Shown here piece by piece: positions 1 to 12,901 of a DNA stretch of 64,000 bases (position 1 is its first letter; every line of letters begins with the position of its first letter). The DNA is from Philonthus cognatus (Eukaryota; Arthropoda; Insecta; Coleoptera; Staphylinidae), in assembly GCA_932526585.2 (NCBI GenBank), contig OW052252.1, positions 15,951,001 to 16,015,000 of the forward strand, read 5' to 3'. Both the position numbers and the translations under genes were made by a program. The notes under the pieces are model-generated. The model ran no database searches. It saw nothing but the letters and a program-made list of their open reading frames with translations, and was not told the DNA's origin.

Positions 1-1271
<1,271 letters not shown>

Positions 1272-1388
1272 CATTAAATAATTAACACTGTTGTATCCTT
1301 TCTTCACACTTCAAAGTGTGAAGAAAGGATACAACAGTCTTAATTATTTATTGATTATACTCTCCACGAAACTCAAAAACATATATCG
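1272..1388. mobile_element. Palindromic Penelope-like mini-element
   Basis: The sequence starts AAATAATTAACACTGTTG and folds onto itself: the arm through TCTTCACACTT is followed within a few bases by its reverse complement. A ~45-bp right tail follows. The same arm ends and the same tail bound the Penelope-like element at 49,617-50,438. Here the interior is lost and the two terminal arms are fused head to head. It lies inside the satellite array, so it inserted after the array formed. Confidence 0.7.
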
Positions 1389-2007
1389 ATGAAATAATCA
1401 TATTTAAATTTTCGACAATTTGATTTATTTCGAATCCCAGGTTTGTTTTTTATCGAGAGAATTCGAATGATCGAAAAAGCAAAATTTTCAACACCGAACA
1501 CAACTACGCAAATATACAAAAAAACGAACCAAGCTAAAAATTGCAAACACTTATTTACATCCATTTCTTCATCCGACGACGACTAACACACACCGGGCTC
1601 AGGAATAAAATTTACATTATTTATTAAAATAGTATTAATTTTATTTACACTAACATATTTTTTTTTTGTTTCCACGCAACTACTCACTTAATTTATATAA
1701 TATATATGTATAACGTACCTAATCCGTAATCAAAGCTAATCGAACCGATTCACATGTACAAAATCATAGATACAATAATATTTGGTAAAAAAAGAAGGAG
1801 GAGAGAATACGGATACACATCCTTAAACCTATATCAAATAATCCTATGTACAAATACATAATATAATCGTGCAGCGCACGCACGCGAAGTAAAATATATA
1901 TATTTGGATTCAAATACTGATTGACGTAAACAAAAATTAAAATATGAAGAATACATTCATAATCTTGTCCGATTATATAAAAAATTATAATTAGAATTAG
2001 AATATTG
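1389..2007. other. Intergenic, no gene recognised
   Basis: AT-rich sequence; its open frames are short and lack recognisable motifs. Bases 1953-2007 recur at 2453-2510, flanking the two MITEs between them, so a local duplication accompanied or preceded those insertions. Confidence 0.6.
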
Positions 2008-2173
2008 CGAGCGGTGATCAAAAAATAAGGTTTTACAAAGCCGTGTACATTTTACTAATAATAACTTTATTTCACATAAGTAGAAGAATACAAAAATAAA
2101 CAAAATTAGTACATATAAGACATAACTATAGTCTACTTAGTGAAATCTAACCTCACTTTTTGATCACCCCTCG
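2008..2173. mobile_element. Small MITE with ~25-bp inverted termini
   Basis: The left end CGAGCGGTGATCAAAAA pairs with the right end TTTTTGATCACCCCTCG, and the inner part of the inverted repeat continues as AGGTT/AACCT. The 166-bp interior has no coding potential. The superfamily is not assigned because no clear target duplication is visible. Confidence 0.65.
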
Positions 2174-2188
2174 TATTATTATAATTAC

Positions 2189-2447
2189 CAGCGACGGCTC
2201 GCAGCCTAACTTCAGGGTCGGCCACAGCGCCAAGGAACACAACCCTAACTTCAGGGTAGGCCAGAGACGCAAGGTAATATGTATCTGTTATTGAAAGGTG
2301 ACTTCGTTGTGCAATTCCTTGTATTTATAAAGCGTGATCCCACTTTATAAATACAAGGAATTGCACAACGAAGTCACCTTTCAATAACAGATACATATTA
2401 CCTTGTGTCTCTGGCCTACCCTGAAGTTAGGCTACGAGCCGTCGCTG
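2189..2447. mobile_element. Foldback hAT-type MITE, copy 1
   Basis: The ends CAGCGACGGCTCGCAGCC and GGCTACGAGCCGTCGCTG are inverted, and almost the whole element folds back: the ~65-bp arms with GTAATATGTATCTGTTATTG pair around a short loop at about 2333. A second copy at 15,941-16,119 has an exact 8-bp target duplication, which supports the hAT assignment. This copy shows no clean 8-bp duplication. Confidence 0.75.
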
Positions 2448-2857
2448 GTAATTGCATACATAATCTTGTCCGATCCTATAAAAAATTATAATTACAATTA
2501 GAATAGTACGCGTTTTGTTTATTGGGAATTTATATAGGAGTCGTTATGCTAAGATAGTACGTGTTTTTAGTACTTGTTTTTTGTTAGGTGGAAAATTTAA
2601 GTTATTCGGAAAAAAGTGTTAATAAATTGTTCAGTCGGTGTGTTTAAATTAAATTAAATCAATTCAAACCCTAAGAAATTACATTAATGATTATTTTAAA
2701 ATAGTTTTAATTTAAAACAAAAAAATGTACGAATTACATTCATGAATGTTTTAAAATAGTTTAAATTCAAAACAAAAAAATGTACGAGTAAATAAATCAT
2801 GCTGCTTGCTGCGTTTCGATTTAAAAATGTATCAATAAATGAATCTTTACATTTATA
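2448..2857. other. Intergenic with a short tandem duplication
   Basis: No gene is recognised. A ~74-bp phrase ending AAAACAAAAAAATGTACGA occurs twice in tandem at about 2682-2790. The rest is unremarkable AT-rich sequence. Confidence 0.6.
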
Positions 2858-3053
2858 CAAGTCCGTAGCCATGGGGGGAAGGTATTGGGGGTTCAAACTC
2901 CCCTCAAAATTTTCAAAATGTTAATTTTTTGTATCTCTTTACACACAAAAAATTAACATTTTGAAAATTTTGGGAGGGTTTTGACAGAGCAAAAACAATA
3001 TTTTTACCAGTAAACCCTCTCCCCCTCGAAATTTTTTTCTAGCTACGGCCTTG
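2858..3053. mobile_element. hAT-type MITE with CAAGNCCGTAGC ends, copy 1
   Basis: The termini CAAGTCCGTAGCC and CTAGCTACGGCCTTG are inverted. The element is flanked by an exact 8-bp duplication CATTTATA (2850-2857 and 3054-3061), diagnostic of hAT-like insertion. The interior folds back over ~28 bp (ACAAAAAATTAACATTTTG with its complement). A relative lies at 34,103-34,338. Confidence 0.85.
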
Positions 3054-3061
3054 CATTTATA

Positions 3062-3404
3062 TACAGTCATTCGAGCGCATGAGAAAGAAATTGAGGGTGC
3101 GTTGTTAAATGGGATTTGTTTGTTTTCGACAGTCATATACCTGCGTTATAAATATATTCATATAATATGTATGTATATAAATATGTAATATGAAAATATT
3201 GCGTATATAAATTGTTATTTCATAACAGATACATTTTTTTTTTAGTTTGGTAGTTTTATTTTTATAGATTATCACTACAAGTAATGTAATGAAATTTATG
3301 TGTAAACCTTTGAAGAGTTGGGTACTTTTAACAAAAACGTTTCTTCACTGGTTTGACATCATCGCCAGTACAAATGATTACTATAATTAAAGTATTGGTA
3401 CACA
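3062..3404. other. Intergenic, nothing recognised
   Basis: AT-rich sequence between the MITE and the start of the 510-bp repeat family. No open frame, RNA gene or repeat was recognised. Confidence 0.6.
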
Positions 3405-6400
3405 CCGGGGAAATTGAAATTAAAATAAAGTTTTTTTTAAGGAGTAAATTTTAAGAAAATTAGCCCTTTTGCGATTACAATCGTAACTAGCGAGTCATAA
3501 AATCGAACATTGATTCGATTTGTTGCTGAAATGATCCAAGTGGTTCGAATGTGGCCCGTTTTTCGTTAAAAAAAATGTGTTGTAATTAAACCTCTTTAAC
3601 TTCAATTCGTTCACTGACAGTGACGTTTTATAAATGTTTAATGACAACAATAGGACTTTTGCAAAATGTGAATTCTAGGGTTTCTATTTTTTTGCTCCAA
3701 ATTATACGAGGTTTCGGAAGTAGTTAATCGAAATAATAATAATAAGTAAAGTACAACAAATTTACTGAACGTGGCAACATTGCATATGTTGCTAACTTCA
3801 TTGTAATGTAATTTAGAGGTTATGTTATACTGTTTTTGTTTGTGTTTAGTGAATATGTGTGAACAAGTTTTTTTGGTCGAAATTTACTCCGAACGAGTGT
3901 CTCCACTCCCAGAGTAAGCATGAAGGAAAATTTCGAGTTTAGAAAAGCCTGAAAATTTGGTTTGGTCGTGTAGCGCGAAGCGCGGAGCGACCAAACCAAA
4001 TTTTCAGGCTTTTCTAAACTCGAAATTTTCCTTCATGCGCCACGCGTCTAAAACACCGATTTCAAGTAAGGTTCAGAATATACTGCTCAGGTATGTAGAT
4101 TTAAAATTTACGGCGGTTTTAAATGGTTTCTAAATAATTATAAATATTTAATGACAACAATCGGACTTTTGCAAAATGTGAATTCTAGGGTTTCTATTTT
4201 TTTGCTCCAAATTATACGAGGTTTCGGAAGTAGTTAATCGAAATAATAATAATAAGTAAAGTACAACAAATTTACTGAATGTGGCAATATTGCATATGTT
4301 GCTAACTTCATTGTAATGTAATTTAGAGGTTATGTTACACTGTTTTTGTTTGTGTTTAGTGAATATGTGTGAACAAGTTTTTTTGGTTGAAATTTACTAC
4401 GAACGAGTGTCTCCACTCCCAGACTAAGCATGAAGGAAAATTTCGAGTTTAGAAAAGCCTGAAAATTTGGTTTGGTCGCGTAGCGCGAAGCGCGGAGCGA
4501 CCAAACCAAATTTTCAGGCTTTTCTAAACTCGAAATTTTCCTTCATGCGCCACGCGTCTAAAACACCGATTTCAAGTAAGGTTTAGAATATACTGCTCAG
4601 GTATGTAGATTTATAATTTACGGCGGTTTTAAATAATCTCTAAATAATTATAAATATTTAATGACAACAATCGGACTTTTGCAAAATGTGAATTCTAGGG
4701 TTTCTATTTTTTTGCTCCAAATTATACGAGGTTTCGGAAGTAGTTAATCGAAATAATAATAATAAGTAAAGTACAACAAATTTACTGAATGTGGCAATAT
4801 TGCATATGTTGCTAACTTCATTGTAATGTAATTTAGAGGTTATGTTACACTGTTTTTGTTTGTGTTTAGTGAACATGTGTGAACAAGTTTTTTTGATTGA
4901 AATTTTCTACGAACGAGTGTCTCCACTCCCAGACTAAGCATGAAGGAAAATTTCGAGTTTAGAAAAGCCTGAAAATTTGGTTTGGTCGCGTAGCGCGAAG
5001 CGCGGAGCGACCAAACCAAATTTTCAGGCTTTTCTAAACTCGAAATTTTCCTTCATGCGCCACGCGTCTAAAACACCGATTTCAAGTAAGGTTTAGAATA
5101 TTATTAATGATTTCGATAGCACCGGCCATCTAATGCTTCATAGTAGCATCGTCTTCAGAATAACTTCAGAATATACTGCTCAGGTATGTAGATTTATAAT
5201 TTACGGCGGTTTTAAATTATTTCTAAATAATTATAAATATTTAATGACAACAATCGGACTTTTGCAAAATGTGAATTCTAGGGTCTCTATTTTTTTGCTC
5301 CAAATTATACGAGGTTTCGGAAGTAGTTAATCGAAATAATAATAACAAGTAAAGTACAACAAATTTACTGAACGTGGCAACATTGCACTTCTATAGGTTG
5401 CTAACTTCATTGTAATATAATTTAGAGGTTATGTTACACTGTTTTTGTTTGTGTTTAGTGAACGTGTGTGAACAAGTTTTTTGGTTGAAATTTACTCCGA
5501 ACGAGTGTCTCCACTCCCAGACTAAGCATGAAGGAAAATTTCGAGTTTAGAAAAGCCTGAAAATTTGGTTTGGTCGCTCCGCGCGACCAAACCAAATTTT
5601 CAGGCTTTTCTAAACTCGAAATTTTCCTTCATGCGCCACGCGTCTAAAACACCGATTTCAAGTAAGGTTCAGAATATACTGCTCAGGTATGTAGATTTAT
5701 AATTTACGGCGGTTTTAAATAATCTCTAAATAATTATAAATATTTAATGACAACAATCGGACTTTTGCAAAATGTGAATTCTAGGGTTTCTACTTTTTTG
5801 CTCCAAATTATACGAGGTTTCGGAAGTAGTTAATCGAAATAATAATAATAAGTAAAGTACAACAAATTTACTGAACGTGGCAACATTGCATATGTTGCTA
5901 ACTTCATTGTAATGTAATTTAGAGGTTATGTTATACTGTTTTTGTTTGTGTTTAGTGAATATGTGTGAACAAGTTTTTTTGGTCGAAATTTACTCCGAAC
6001 GAGTGTCTCCACTCCCAGAGTAAGCATGAAGGAAAATTTCGAGTTTAGAAAAGCCTGAAAATTTGGTTTGGTCGTGTAGCGCGAAGCGCGGAGCGACCAA
6101 ACCAAATTTTCAGGCTTTTCTAAACTCGAAATTTTCCTTCATGCGCCACGCGTCTAAAACACCGATTTCAAGTAAGGTTCAGAATATACTGCTCAGGTAT
6201 GTAGATTTAAAATTTACGGCGGTTTTAAATGGTTTCTAAATAATTATAAATATTTAATGACAACAATCGGACTTTTGCAAAATGTGAATTCTAGGGTTTC
6301 TATTTTTTTGCTCCAAATTATACGAGGTTTCGGAAGTAGTTAATCGAAATAATAATAATAAGTAAAGTAATACAAATTTACTGAATGTGGCAATATTGCA

Positions 6401-6482
6401 TATGTTGCTAACTTCATTGTAATGTAATTTAGAGGTTATGTTACACTGTTTTTGTTTGTGTTTAGTGAAGATGTGTTTCTTC

Positions 6483-8393
6483 CACTGAAATATAGTAATA
6501 CTGGAACGCGCACTGCCTATGATCGCTGGGTTAAGAAAGCGAGCCGAGAGAGACAGCGACCAAAGGGTCTTGTGTCATTGTCTCACGCTCCTCGCGCATG
6601 CGCATTAGAACTAAAGTCAGGCGGCGTACATCACGGCACAAAAGTGAATCTCTGTTTATCTTCGATTCGAACCGGTGTTTTGCGTTAACATATTGTAGCA
6701 AATGTAATGTAAATGGATTAAGTGAAGAAAATGGTGCGTCATTGCTGTGTAAAGGGGTGCAACAATCACTGGCAGCCAAACACGGACGTGACTTTCTTCA
6801 GGTACGTAATTAAATGCTTTAACCTAAAAGTCTGAAGGCAATAAAATCCAGTCCAGATTAATCGTGTTTAATAATGTTTAGGTTGGCATGTGTGCGGTAG
6901 TTTGAATCTTTCATGCGTATAGACGATGTGAAAATGATTTGAACACTTGTGAAATAATTTTTAGTTATGCAAAACGGTTAACCACACATGACTAAACGGT
7001 TTAAGTTTAAGTTGACTTTTCTTGTATATTTTCATGCATGTGATTAGTGAAAAATTATTCCACAGTGCTTCATTCATTAATGCACAGACATTGTTATTCT
7101 CTTTGAAAATGTGATGCTTGTTAAATTATTTGCACAATGTATATTTATTCTTGCACGTGTTTAGTAGCATGAATGTTGTATTCTTTTATCCCTCATGTGC
7201 TCACTTTTTAATTTTACTGGTAATTAGACTTAGGACTGTGCTGAATGTTGGGCTGTGCAAGAAAGAAGAAAAACAAATCAGAAGACTGCAATAAGTTTCG
7301 GCAATAATATGATTTATGATGTACCATTAATTAGTTGTTTTTTTCTAGATCAAGGGGATGAACACGAATGCAGAATAATTGAAGCTGAAATTGCCTTTAC
7401 GGATACAAAACCTTAATGCAAAGGTGGGGTAGTGATCAAATTTCGCAATTAATGCAAAATCAATTTTTGCCAATGCCTACAATGCATTGTGCAGATTCGA
7501 TGCAGAATTGCTTCTCGACAAATCCATTTATCGTAAGTCTCAGAATCAATCACGTGTGTGCAGATTTATACTTTTCGTTTATATCATCTTTTTACACGTT
7601 GTTTTTTTACACATTGTTTTTTTACACATTTATTTTTGATTTTTTACACGTTGATTTATTTTTTGGAAGACAATATTTTTCTAATTATTTACACTGTAAA
7701 AACATCTTATTACCATTCAAATGAAGACTGTATACAAATTAAATAAACAAGCTTTTATGCTAAACAACATGACTTGTTATTTATTCGTTAATTCACCCTT
7801 CAGTACTTCCTATATACTGTTCCTATACCAGTTCAAATATAATTGCGAACCTTATCATTTTTAATTGCATATTTATGAATTTAATTTTATCAAAAACTAT
7901 TGTTAAAAAACACTCGATTTCATTTAATATCGACTCTGTATGAAGTTTGCCTTGAAACAAATCGTTTTACTATTTTTTGCTTTTTGTTACTTTTATTGTT
8001 ATTATGTTTTGATTGTTTATACTTTTTTAAAGTTTTTAGTGTTACTTTCGTTAAAGTCAATACACTTTTTTTAACAAATTAATTTTAAATTATGTTTCAA
8101 TCAAGTCGGATTCAAAAGTATATTTCAGAAATTAACTTTTTTTCACATTGAGCTTAATGTTTTATTTTTTTTAATCGATTAACGTTAAAAGTTGAACACG
8201 TCTTAGTTAAATAATTTCCCCGTTCATCTAGCCCGCCTATTTTCGTTCAGTCCGCTTAGTTCAATAGGAGTAAAGTCTTGAAAATACTTCTGGAACGGAC
8301 TGTACGACGGAGACACAAGACCCGTTACTCGCTACCTCTGTCGGCTCGCGCTGGCGTCGCCAGAGCGCGTTCCAGTATTACTATATTTCAGTG
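6483..8393 (+). mobile_element. P-superfamily DNA transposon, non-autonomous
   Basis: The element has perfect 29-bp terminal inverted repeats beginning CACTGAAATATAGTAATACT, with imperfect pairing continuing to ~100 bp. It is flanked by an exact 8-bp target duplication GTTTCTTC (6475-6482 and 8394-8401). P and hAT elements both make 8-bp duplications; the encoded THAP exon points to P. Other copies of the surrounding satellite read straight through GTTTCTTCTAAG, so the empty site is visible in the same window. The interior beyond the THAP exon is AT-rich and no catalytic transposase region was found, so this is likely a deletion derivative. Confidence 0.85.
6731..6801 (+). CDS. THAP-domain first exon of P-type transposase
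   Basis: The ATG at 6731 opens MVRHCCVKGCNNHW, which fits the THAP zinc-finger N terminus: Met-Val, then Cys-x4-Cys (residues 5 and 10) followed by Asn. The exon ends in TFF plus two bases at CAG|GTACGT, a strong 5' splice site, as expected because THAP coding is often split after this segment. The THAP domain is the site-specific DNA-binding part of P transposases. The following exon, with the second Cys/His pair and the AVPTPF-type end, was not found, so the gene is probably incomplete. A captured host THAP gene is the alternative, but the position just inside a P-like terminal repeat favours transposase. Confidence 0.7.
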
Positions 8394-9479
8394 GTTTCTT
8401 CTAAGTTTTTTGATTGAAATTTACTCGGAACGAGTGTCTCCACTCCCAGACTAAGCATGAAGGAAAATTTCGAGTTTAGAAAAGCCTGAAAATTTGGTTT
8501 GGTCGCGTAGCGCGAAGCGCTGAGCGACCAAACCAAATTTTCAGGCTTTTCTAAACTCGAAATTTTCCTTCATGCGCCACGCGTCTAAAACACCGATTTC
8601 AAGTAAGGTTCAGAATATACTGCTCAGGTATGTAGATTTAAAATTTACGGCGGTTTTAAATGGTTTCTAAATAATTATAAATATTTAATGACAACAGTCG
8701 GACTTTTGCAAAATGTGAATTCTAGGGTTTCTATTTTTTTGCTCCAAATTATACGAGGTTTCGGAAGTAGTTAATCGAAATAATAATAATAAGTAAAGTA
8801 CAACAAATTTACTGAATGTGGCAATATTGCATATGTTGCTAACTTCATTGTAATGTAATTTAGAGGTTATGTTACACTGTTTTTGTTTGTGTTTAGTGAA
8901 CATGTGTGAACAAGTTTTTTGGTTGAAATTTACTCGGAACGAGTGTCTCCACTCCCAGAGTAAGCATGAAGTAAAATTTCGAGTTTAGAAAAGCCTGAAA
9001 ATTTGGTTTGGTCGCGTAGCGCGAAGCGCGGAGCGACCAAACCAAATTTTCAGGCTTTTCTAAACTCGAAATTTTCCTTCATGCGCCACGCGTCTAAAAC
9101 ACCGATTTCAAGTAAGGTTTAGAATATACTGCTCAGGTATGTAGATTTATAATTTACGGCGATTTTAAATAATTTCTAAATAATTATAAATATTTAATGA
9201 CAACAATCGGACTTTTGCAAAATGAATTCTAGGGTTTCTACTTTTTTGCTCCAAATTATACGAGGTTTCGGAAGTAGTTAATCGAAATAATAATAACACG
9301 TAAAGTACAACAAATTTACTGAACATAGCAACATTGCACTTCTATAGGTTGCTAACTTCATTGTAATGTAATTTAGAGGTTATGTTACACAGTTTATGTT
9401 TGTGTTTAGTAAAGATGTGTTTCTTCTAAGTTTTTTGATTGAAATTTACTCGGAACGAGTGTCTCCACTCCCAGACTAA

Positions 9480-9804
9480 GCATGAAGGAAAATTTCGAGT
9501 TTAGAAAAGCCTGAAAATTTGGTTTGGTCGCGTAGCGCGAAGCGCGGAGCGGCCAAACCAAATTTTCAGGCTTTTCTAAACTCGAAATTTTACTTCATGC
9601 GCCACCGGTACAAAACACTGATTCAATGTAAAGTTTAGCGGTGTGTTTTAAACTTCGTAATGTCAGGGTTTTGTACCGGTGGCGCATGAAGTAAAATTTC
9701 GAGTTTAGAAAAGCCTGAAAATTTGGTTTGGTCGCTCCGCGCTTCGCGCTACACGACCAAACCAAATTTTCAGGCTTTTCTAAACTCGAAATTTTCCTTC
9801 ATGC
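9480..9804. repeat. Head-to-head hairpin pair joined by an inverted junction
   Basis: Hairpins 9480-9600 and 9684-9804 are joined by a spacer whose ends GCCACCGGTACAAAAC and GTTTTGTACCGGTGGC are inverted copies. The second hairpin therefore has the right-flank sequence on both sides, and its loop is reverse-complemented relative to the first copies in the array. This is a palindromic join inside an otherwise head-to-tail array. Confidence 0.8.
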
Positions 9805-9905
9805 GCCACGCGTCTAAAACACCGATTTCAAGTAAGGTCCAGAATATACTGCTCAGGTATGTAGATTTATAATATACGGCGGTTTTAAATAATTTCTAAA
9901 TAACC

Positions 9906-10689
9906 TTGATAATTGAGGTTATGTATAAGACTTATGTCCGGTTCCACGAACTTCAATTAAAACTTATTCGTAAATTAAACTTATTTGTCGATTAGATGTC
10001 ATAAACATCAATGGAAATTGAAAATAAAATAAAGTTAATGGAGATTTTTTTAAGGAGTAAATTTTACAAAATTAGCTCTTTTGCGATTACAATCGTAACT
10101 AGCGAGTCATAAAATCGAACAACAGTGATTCGATTTGTTGCTCGAATGATCCGAGTGGATGCTCATAAAATCGAACGGTGATTCGAAATTGTTGCCTGAA
10201 TGGATGCTCAACCACACAAAATTTTGATATTTGTTTACCGAACAAAAAAACACAAACAAAAGCAGTGTAACATAACCTCTAAATTACATTACAATGAAGT
10301 TAGTAACATGTAAAAATGCAATGTTGCCACGTTCATTTAATCTAATAGCATGTAGAATTTGTTCAATTAATACAAAATAATAATTATTATTTATTGTGTT
10401 ATGAGACTAAGCCTTACACTTGTCAGTACATGTTTGGAGCTTAAAAGTTAAGTATACATAATATATAATTTAATAGAAATAATATAAAGCTAGCTAAAAA
10501 TAACAGCTTTAAGTGACGAACTACAAACGAAGGGGACGCAGTGACAGCAATAATACACAAAAAAAAAAAATCGAACATACACACTACAAAATGTTAGTAA
10601 CGTGTTTGTATGCGATTAACTAGCATTCAGCTATAATGATATTAACCGTGATTCTATTAATGAGGCTTTATTAAATAAAGCTTTATTAA
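9906..10689. repeat. Inverted arm of the repeat family, piggyBac target
   Basis: From about 10,087 the sequence matches 18,110-18,410 and carries the type A unit in reverse (AACATAACCTCTAAATTAC and neighbours). It continues into GCGATTAACTAGCATTCAGC and a TTAA-rich centre, where the first piggyBac element has inserted. The same centre at 20,154-20,214 holds the second piggyBac. Bases 10,381-10,600 show nothing recognisable. Confidence 0.75.
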
Positions 10690-11746
10690 CCCTTTCAGTC
10701 CCAATGGGTCATATATGTCCCAGAAGATGTTTACAGAAGCCCAGAGGGAATTCTACGCTATTAATTTGGCTCGCGTTGTGTCCCACTGGTAATTTCTATC
10801 ATCCCCACCCGAAAAAATAGCACGATTATTCGGTTCCAGCGGTTCAATGCACTTATTTACTCTAAGGAGAGCACGTGCTGAGCATTTTAATTTGTTTGTA
10901 TCGTGTTTTTTTGCAAAATGTCGAGGTAAGTTCATTTATGTAGTAATATTACATATAAGAAATATTGTATGTAAAGTTGGTATAAAAACGACATTTTTTA
11001 TAAAATCCATTAATGGGACATATATGTCCGAGTTGTATTACCATGTGGGATGTATTTGTGGTATTATTATAAGTAAAATGTGTTGTTTTTTTCAGAAATA
11101 AACCTTTGTCTGAGATTGAGCTGATGGAACTGGCAGGAAATTTCGCTGATGTGGAAGACGGACCGTTTGCTGATAGCAGTTCAGAGTATGTCCGGTCATC
11201 TTCAGGGGCCTCAAGTGATGAGTTTTTGGGACCATATACAAGTAAAAAGAAAAGAAGGAAAATCCCAGCAAAATTCGAACCAAATAAAAATTTACATTCC
11301 ACAGAGAGTTCTTCCACATCAGAAGGTTCTTCCTCAGACGCTTCTGAAGACAATGATGATAATGCAGCAGTGACAAATATGCCGATAGTAATTTTAGATC
11401 AATGAAAAATTTTGTTCCAAGATTATGTATTCCAAATGAAAAACCTACTACAGTTCTGGAAAAACTTGATAGGTCAGCTTCAGAACTTGAGGTTTTCTTC
11501 AAACGGTTTCCTAAGAGCCTTTTCCTATGGATCGTTGAAAAAACCAACGAAAGGTTAGAAATATTACAAGACAAAAAGAAAAAGCCGATACAAAAAACTG
11601 ATCAGTATAAAATAATGATAGTACTTGGCTGCTTCTTCATAATGTCGTACAATAAAGTACCTGCACAACGCCACTATTGGTCTACTAATACTTCACTTGG
11701 CAACACAACAATCAAACAAGCCATTTCTAGAAATAGATGTATGTAA
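10690..11746 (+). mobile_element. piggyBac-like element, 3'-truncated
   Basis: It begins CCCTTTCAGTCCCAATGG directly after TTAA (10,686-10,689), the piggyBac target. A subterminal palindrome with ATATATGTCC occurs near 10,705 and again near 11,017. The right end is missing: at about 11,747 the sequence jumps to a reversed copy of the surrounding repeat (AGCAAAAAAATAGAAACCC). Confidence 0.8.
10918..11746 (+). pseudogene. piggyBac transposase N-terminal half
   Basis: The inferred gene starts with a tiny exon, ATG-TCG-AG at 10,918-10,925. Intron 10,926-11,095 (GTAAGT...TTTTTTCAG) follows, restoring the frame into NKPLSEIELMEL. The next ~100 residues are acidic and Ser-rich, as in piggyBac N termini. 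A one-base shift at about 11,400 moves the frame to KNFVPRLCIPNEKP, followed by the family's MSYNKVPAQRHYWSTN and ISRNR signature, where the copy is truncated. The catalytic Asp boxes are absent, so the product would be inactive. Confidence in the family is high; the upstream micro-exon is inferred from splice consensus and frame only. Confidence 0.8.
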
Positions 11747-12170
11747 TCTATTTCTTTGAGCAAAAAAATAGAAACCCTAGAATTCACATTTTGCAAAAGT
11801 CCTTTTGTTGTCATTAAACATTTATAAAACGCCGCTGTCAGTGAACGAATTGAAGTTAAAGAGGTTTAATTACAACACATTTTTTTTATGAATATAAATT
11901 TTATGGGAGTTTCATGGTGTTGGCTTCAAATAAAAAAAAAAAACTATATAGTACAAACAACATTTTGAGGATATTTGTTTACCGAACTTAAAGATTTACA
12001 ACCTAATTGATAGAATTGCCGTTTAATGCTAGTTAAACGCATACAAACACGGCACTAACATTTCGTATTAATAAAACAAATTCTACATGCTATTAGTTAG
12101 GTTTGAACTACTGATAAAATGAACGTGGCAACGTTGCATTTTCATATGTTGCTAACTTCATTGTGATGCG

Positions 12171-12275
12171 GTAATTTCGAGGTTATGTTCACCGTTCTAG
12201 TAATTTAGAGGTTATGTTCACTGTTCTAGTAATTTAGAGGTTATGTTCACCGTTCTATTAATTTAGAGGTTATGG
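12171..12275. repeat. 29-bp minisatellite, 3.6 copies
   Basis: The phrase GTAATTTAGAGGTTATGTTC repeats at 12,171, 12,200, 12,229 and 12,258. The related units at about 23,966 and 24,593 have only about two copies, so this block expanded locally. Confidence 0.9.
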
Positions 12276-12739
12276 TATCTAGTATAAGGGAGTGCGCGCA
12301 TTGCTGCACTGCACTTAGACCTCATTAGGTCTATTGTGCTTAGAGGTTATGGTGGTACACTGTTTTTATTTCTGATTAGTACAAATGTGCTTCTTCTTCA
12401 ATATTCTTCTTTTAGTTACGTGAAGTGTTTTCTATTTATTATTGTACTCATTCCTTTCATCACTTATTACTTTTATTATACTAAATGCTGAATTTTTTTA
12501 TTGAAATTTACTTCTCACGAGTGTCTCCACTCCCAGACTAAGCATGAAGTAAAATTTCGAGTTTAGAAAAGCCCCGCGTAGAAAATTTGTCGAGGGTCGC
12601 GCAGCGACCCGAGACAAATTTTCACGGGGCTTTTCTAAACGCGAAATTTTACTTCATGCGCCACGCGTATAAAACACTGATTTGAAGAAAAGTTGAACAT
12701 ATATACAGGTGAGATGGGATGGATTAATATAGCATGTTC

Positions 12740-12901
12740 AATAAAATAAAACCTCTAGAGTGCCATGGAATAAATTATAGGTTGGCAACTTTGAAATTAT
12801 ACATTATAATTATTATGTCTGACGTTTAATATGACAATTCCTAAAGGGTGTAGCCAACTTAAATTTAAAAAAAGATGGCACTCTAGAGGTTTCTTTTTAT
12901 T
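12740..12901. mobile_element. MITE with AAACCTCTAGAGTGCCAT ends
   Basis: The termini AAACCTCTAGAGTGCCAT and ATGGCACTCTAGAGGTTT are inverted, and A/T runs extend the pairing to about 27 bp. The element interrupts a type B unit; the matching place in the copies at about 24,480 and 25,090 reads through without it. Inner segments GTTGGCAACTTT and GTAGCCAACTT are also partly inverted. Superfamily not assigned. Confidence 0.8.

Larger units (their letters stand above)
3405..9905. repeat. Type A hairpin satellite, 510-bp tandem units
   Basis: Head-to-tail units of 510 bp, marked by TTAATGACAACAATCGGAC at about 3640, 4150, 4660, 5243, 5746, 6256, 8688 and 9196. Each carries the phrase CCACTCCCAGACTAAGCATG, then a long hairpin, then GCGCCACGCGTCTAAAACAC. 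Hairpins lie at 3918-4038, 4428-4548, 4938-5058, 5526-5634, 6024-6144, 8455-8575, 8964-9084, 9480-9600 and 9684-9804. In the first, the arms 3918-3968 and 3988-4038 are perfectly complementary over 51 bp around a GC-rich loop. One unit carries ~73 extra bases near 5101-5173, and another is split by a P element. Small frames inside the units are shared between copies and look non-coding. Confidence 0.92.

Noticed and set aside
4658..4876. Identical 72-codon minus-strand frame in two satellite units (also at 8,685-8,903)
   Set aside because: Identity follows from the tandem repeat itself. Other units of the array break the frame by single substitutions.
7416..7531. Possible second exon of the P element ending at TTTATC|GTAAGT
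   Set aside because: No in-frame acceptor connects it to the THAP exon and the peptide has no THAP or transposase motif.
3405..9905. CRISPR array
   Set aside because: Units are 510-bp eukaryotic tandem repeats without short unique spacers, and the genome is clearly eukaryotic.
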